Positions 60,378 through 64,000 of a stretch of DNA of 64,000 nucleotides are shown here, in pieces (position 1 is the stretch's first letter; every line of letters begins with the position of its first letter). Source of the stretch: Tieghemostelium lacteum (taxonomy: Eukaryota; Evosea; Eumycetozoa; Dictyosteliales; Raperosteliaceae); NCBI GenBank assembly GCA_001606155.1, contig LODT01000023.1, positions 1 to 64,000 of the forward strand, written 5' to 3'. The translations under genes and the position numbers were made by a program. The notes under the pieces are model-generated. The model did not search any database, was not told the origin of the DNA, and worked only from the letters and a program-made list of their open reading frames with translations.

Positions 60378-63300
60378 TTATTGTCTTTTATAGTTAGTGG
60401 TACGGTAAATAATGGTGGTGGTACTGGTGATAGAGTATAATGGGGATAAATCCAGAGATTCTGGTAAGTTTCTGTTAATGTGGGTATAGGGAGATATTGC
60501 TATAGTAATTGTTAAATCACGCAAATTGTGGTGATCTTTTAGATTATCTTTGAGAAATTGTTGAATTTTTGTAATACCACTATCTATGCACTCTCTTAAG
60601 ATAATTTGAAGTTTATGTAATGTAGATACATTGTTTTCAAGAAGTGACTTTATAGTTTCTTCAAGTTGATTAAGTTTCATTATGTCAACTTCTAATTGGA
60701 GAAGACGATTAAGTTTTCTCAACCACCCATCAAAACATAAACCTATATTACTATTATAGGTTAGTGATGTGATGTCTTTCAAATTGTCAACATCTTTAAA
60801 ACTAAAATACTCTATCTTATTGGTGATAATGTGTGGAGGTATAGCTTGGAACAGACAGAATTTTTTAGAGGATGGAATAAGAGATTGTATACTATTAGTA
60901 TTACTGGATTTGGCTGATAAGATATCTCTTGTTGGACCAATTCAAAAAACAGTTTACTCACAGTAGCCAATGAAATCTTGTTCTTTATAGAGTATAGTCT
61001 ATCCTCTAAAATCATTCTTATAATGGATTTTAAAATGTAATTTGGAAAATCAAATCTAAATTGATTTTGAGTACTTTCTAGGTGATCCATAAAATAATAT
61101 CGATAAGATACATCTAATTGTCTTTGGAATTGACAAATAATATCAGACTGTTCTATCAACAATTTACCATAGTTTTGGAATAATTTCGAAATACATTTGC
61201 TATCATTTCTTTCAATGACATAGTAGATTACTCTCATTTCAGGTGTCTGACCATTATCAACACAGAAATCTATGAATTTAGACATTTCATCTAGAATGGG
61301 ATGGAGTAAATCTTGTGAGAAATTAACTGATCTAGCATAAATCTTGTTTAATACTTTAGTGTATTCATTAACATGAATCTTTTGTTCAGTACATTGAAGA
61401 AGATCAATGATAAAGTCCACAGGAGTTCTTTCCCTTTCTATAGAGGCACCAACTACAATATGCATCTTTAGAATACGTTTTACTTGGTCTTTTGGTAGGT
61501 ATTTTAGAACTTTTAGTAATAACTGGTAGATTTCATCATATATATCTACATTGCCTTTTTTAATTAATAGATTTCGTACTCTTGCAAAGTGAATATAAAT
61601 TACTGATTCTATCGTTACTACTAAATAGGGAACTATCGTATCTAACAATATTCAACAATACTTTGATGAGAGATAACATCTCAATTTCTAATTTAGTAGT
61701 TCTGGAATTGATTTGTTCAATTAGTTTACTTACAAGATTCTTTGTTTTCTTTTTACCCATAAAATCTAATATCTTTGGAAATATATTACAATTATACATT
61801 TGTTGATATTCAATTATATCAACAATAAACTGAATGTTGGGTTCAAGCATGTCGGCGTATTCTGGTTTATAGCATTGAAAAGATGAATCTATATCAATAC
61901 ACTTGTATTTTTCAAAAGTCCGTAGAGCTACTGACATTAATTTTTTGTGAATTGCAATTTCCTCAATAGACAAATAGTATAATGATAAATTTACAACACC
62001 ACCAGTTATTTCTGATCGCATACTATCTGTAACTTGTGTAGAACATATTCCCACAATACTCTGAGTGAATATAGCATCTAAGATCATCTTTATCTTTATC
62101 ATGTTGATTACTAACCCTCAAACCAATTGCCAAAGAACCTGCCAAAATCAGTTTTGTAGTTAACAATTCCTTATTTTCATACTGATTTTCAATAAACATT
62201 TTCACCAATTTGGGAAAACACCAATGATAATGTTCATTATATCCTTTTACACCCATAGATTCCACACAATAGTTTATCAACTGTAATTGATATTCCTTTT
62301 CATAAACATCAAATAATTCCTTGAAAATATGTTGAATGAGTGATTTGTGATTGATATCTTTACAAATATACTCTAACAGCAACTTTGTCATTGTAGGTTT
62401 AGATGCAAGTAACTGAACTACCAAACTTTGGTATTCTGTATCATTCATAAATTTCCCATGGAATTTAATTAATAAGTCACAAACATACTTTGAATTCTTT
62501 TCTAAATTGCCAATTACAAATCTATATACATCAGATATTGTATTTTCACTGCTAGCAATCACCATTTGTGCAGATGACAATACATTCAAAAACCCCAATA
62601 AATATTTACATTGTTTCTTTTCATTATATATTTCTAACCCAAACTTAAAATAGTCAATCAAGAATCTATCATGATAGATATCAATCATTAATTTAAATTT
62701 CTTTTGATCCTATATATATAAATTGTCAATATTTCAAATCATTATGCATATTCAGATCTAATACCAACATTATCTAAAAGTGGAAATAAATTTACACAAA
62801 ATTTAGTATAAAAGTTGGGTTGATATTGTCTAGGTAGGTTTTTGATTAGAAATTCAAAGATATAGATTGAACTATTTTGAAGTTGTTGATTGAATTTTTG
62901 ATGTTCCAATAATTGTTCAATAGTAGCGATATGCAATTTATAGAAAGTCTCTGATGGTGGTATAGATTGTAATATTGCACTTGTATTCGTAACTATCATT
63001 TTCCTATATTTCAAAATATCACTATGATCTAACTTCTTATCTACATCTATAATCAAAGGTACTAAATCTATAAAGTATTCATTGAATTGAGTATTGTATA
63101 GTACCATCACTGAGATGGTTAATAAATTAATCTAGAAAATGTATGAACCTAGGTTAGATAGAGAGATCTTTAATAAAGATATAAGCTAAGAATATTTACA
63201 GATTTTTGATGATCTCTAAAACCAGATTTACAAAATTCCAGTAAACTATTTTGAGTTATTGGTATATCTCTCATAACTGAAAAGACTCTGTACAAGAAAT

Positions 63301-63532
63301 CATATTAATGATAAAAGTTACTAATTGATCATTAAGAGATTGCAATGATTCAGACCACTCGGTAAAGTATCTTCTCCAACAATTTTTAAATGGTTGAATT
63401 TGTTTTTCATCAATCTGCTCATATTAATAACAACCCCAAAAACTTAGTATAATAATCAAATCATACCTGTTTTTCAGCATATATTTGTTCAAATATCTTA
63501 TATAATTGGTTTTTCACTAAAGTGTCTTCCAT
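60378..63532 (-). CDS. large helical protein of unknown function, frame disturbed at several points
   Basis: About 1000 aa, not recognised. Splices I can support: 63466-63415 (52 bp), 63199-63132 (68 bp), 62768-62710 (donor GTTGGT) and 62111-62027. The N-terminus is MEDTLVKNQLYKIFEQIYAE; the rest is Leu/Ile-rich amphipathic helices (FYTKFCVNLFPLLDNV, YNEKKQCKYLLGFLNVLSSA, YDEIYQLLLKVLKYLPKDQV) that suggest a HEAT- or ARM-like solenoid. No catalytic motif, signal peptide or membrane span is seen. Good coding sequence changes frame near 63.29 kb, near 61.65 kb and near 60.92 kb, where only introns under about 45 bp or single-base changes would join it. Sequence error, very small introns or early decay are all possible. 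It ends about 60 bp from the convergent ELYS-like gene. Confidence 0.6.
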
Positions 63533-64000
63533 TTTTAAATCTGTGATTTTTAGAGTATTTAAAATTTTGTTTTAAAAATCATGCTTTATTATCAACAAGT
63601 TCATATACAGAATGAAAAAGCTTCAAATCCAATTCTTTAACATATTATGAGTCCTAAGGAATGGATATGAATTATAATTTTAGATGGATAGTTTTAAAGT
63701 ATGAAAATCTACAACCTACTGCTCTTAGAGATTTGCACTATTTTAAGGAAGATTTCCTCTAAATTGAATCAAACAACCCAAGTTGTATTTGTTGACTTCA
63801 TAATTGTTGATATTGATAATCATGACAATAAACCCCTTTTATTGTTGAATAGTACAATAGTTGTGTAGTAGAATTGTATTATATAAGTTTTAATAATTTT
63901 AATTATTCATAAAAATGATAATTTTATTTTTATGTATTGAAACAATGAGATATTATTACATCAAACAATGAATGTACGCTCAAAAATTAGATACATTGGG
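63533..64000. other. window-edge spacer
   Basis: About 470 AT-rich bases upstream of the last gene. I see no gene, RNA or clear repeat. Presumably promoter of the gene at 60.4-63.5 kb and perhaps the edge of the next gene outside the window. Confidence 0.5.

Overview
The window is about 64 kb of AT-rich, gene-dense eukaryotic DNA from a social amoeba (Dictyostelia). Three things point there. Introns are short, AT-rich GT...AG introns of about 50-150 bp. Proteins carry long Asn, Gln, Ser and Thr runs written as AAT, CAA and similar triplets. One gene encodes a phosphodiesterase that joins a metallo-beta-lactamase fold to two cyclic-nucleotide-binding domains, the arrangement of the Dictyostelium GbpA/GbpB (PdeD/PdeE) enzymes. 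I cannot name the species.

The left edge looks like a chromosome end: C-rich TACCC repeats (G-strand TAGGG), degenerate CCTAACCTCA-type variants, then about 700 bp of a 10-bp satellite. Ordinary housekeeping genes begin only 2.1 kb in.

Layout. 2.1-9.5 kb: TAM41-like CDP-DAG synthase, MOCS3/Uba4, presequence protease and mitochondrial bL12, so three of the four serve mitochondria. 9.6-15.8 kb: a PH-like unknown and TRAPPC9. 15.8-17.8 kb: gene-poor, with broken gene pieces, palindromes and one copy of a conserved RNA-like element. 17.8-35.7 kb: GbpA/GbpB-like phosphodiesterase, a RING/coiled-coil/kinase-like fusion, CNOT4, an Hpc2/ubinuclein subunit of the HIRA complex, a Rab, a membrane J-protein, ribosomal protein eL20 (L18A) and a GNAT protein. 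36.7-41.9 kb: Urb2/Npa2. 41.9-44 kb: a second gene-poor stretch sharing shuffled sequence with the first. 44-51.7 kb: a head-to-head pair of secreted beta-helix/PA14/MACPF paralogues. 51.8-63.5 kb: CIAO1, NTMT1, an ELYS-like nucleoporin and a large unrecognised helical protein.

The genes do not form operons; most are conserved single genes of mitochondrial, membrane-traffic, chromatin and ribosome biology. The most unusual material is the paired MACPF genes, the RING-pseudokinase fusion, the Rab without C-terminal cysteines, the two-copy RNA-like element, and a set of reading-frame problems in otherwise conserved genes, several of them at A-runs. I saw no tRNA or rRNA, no CRISPR array and no intact transposon. 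Exon boundaries below were worked out by hand from frame and splice signals.
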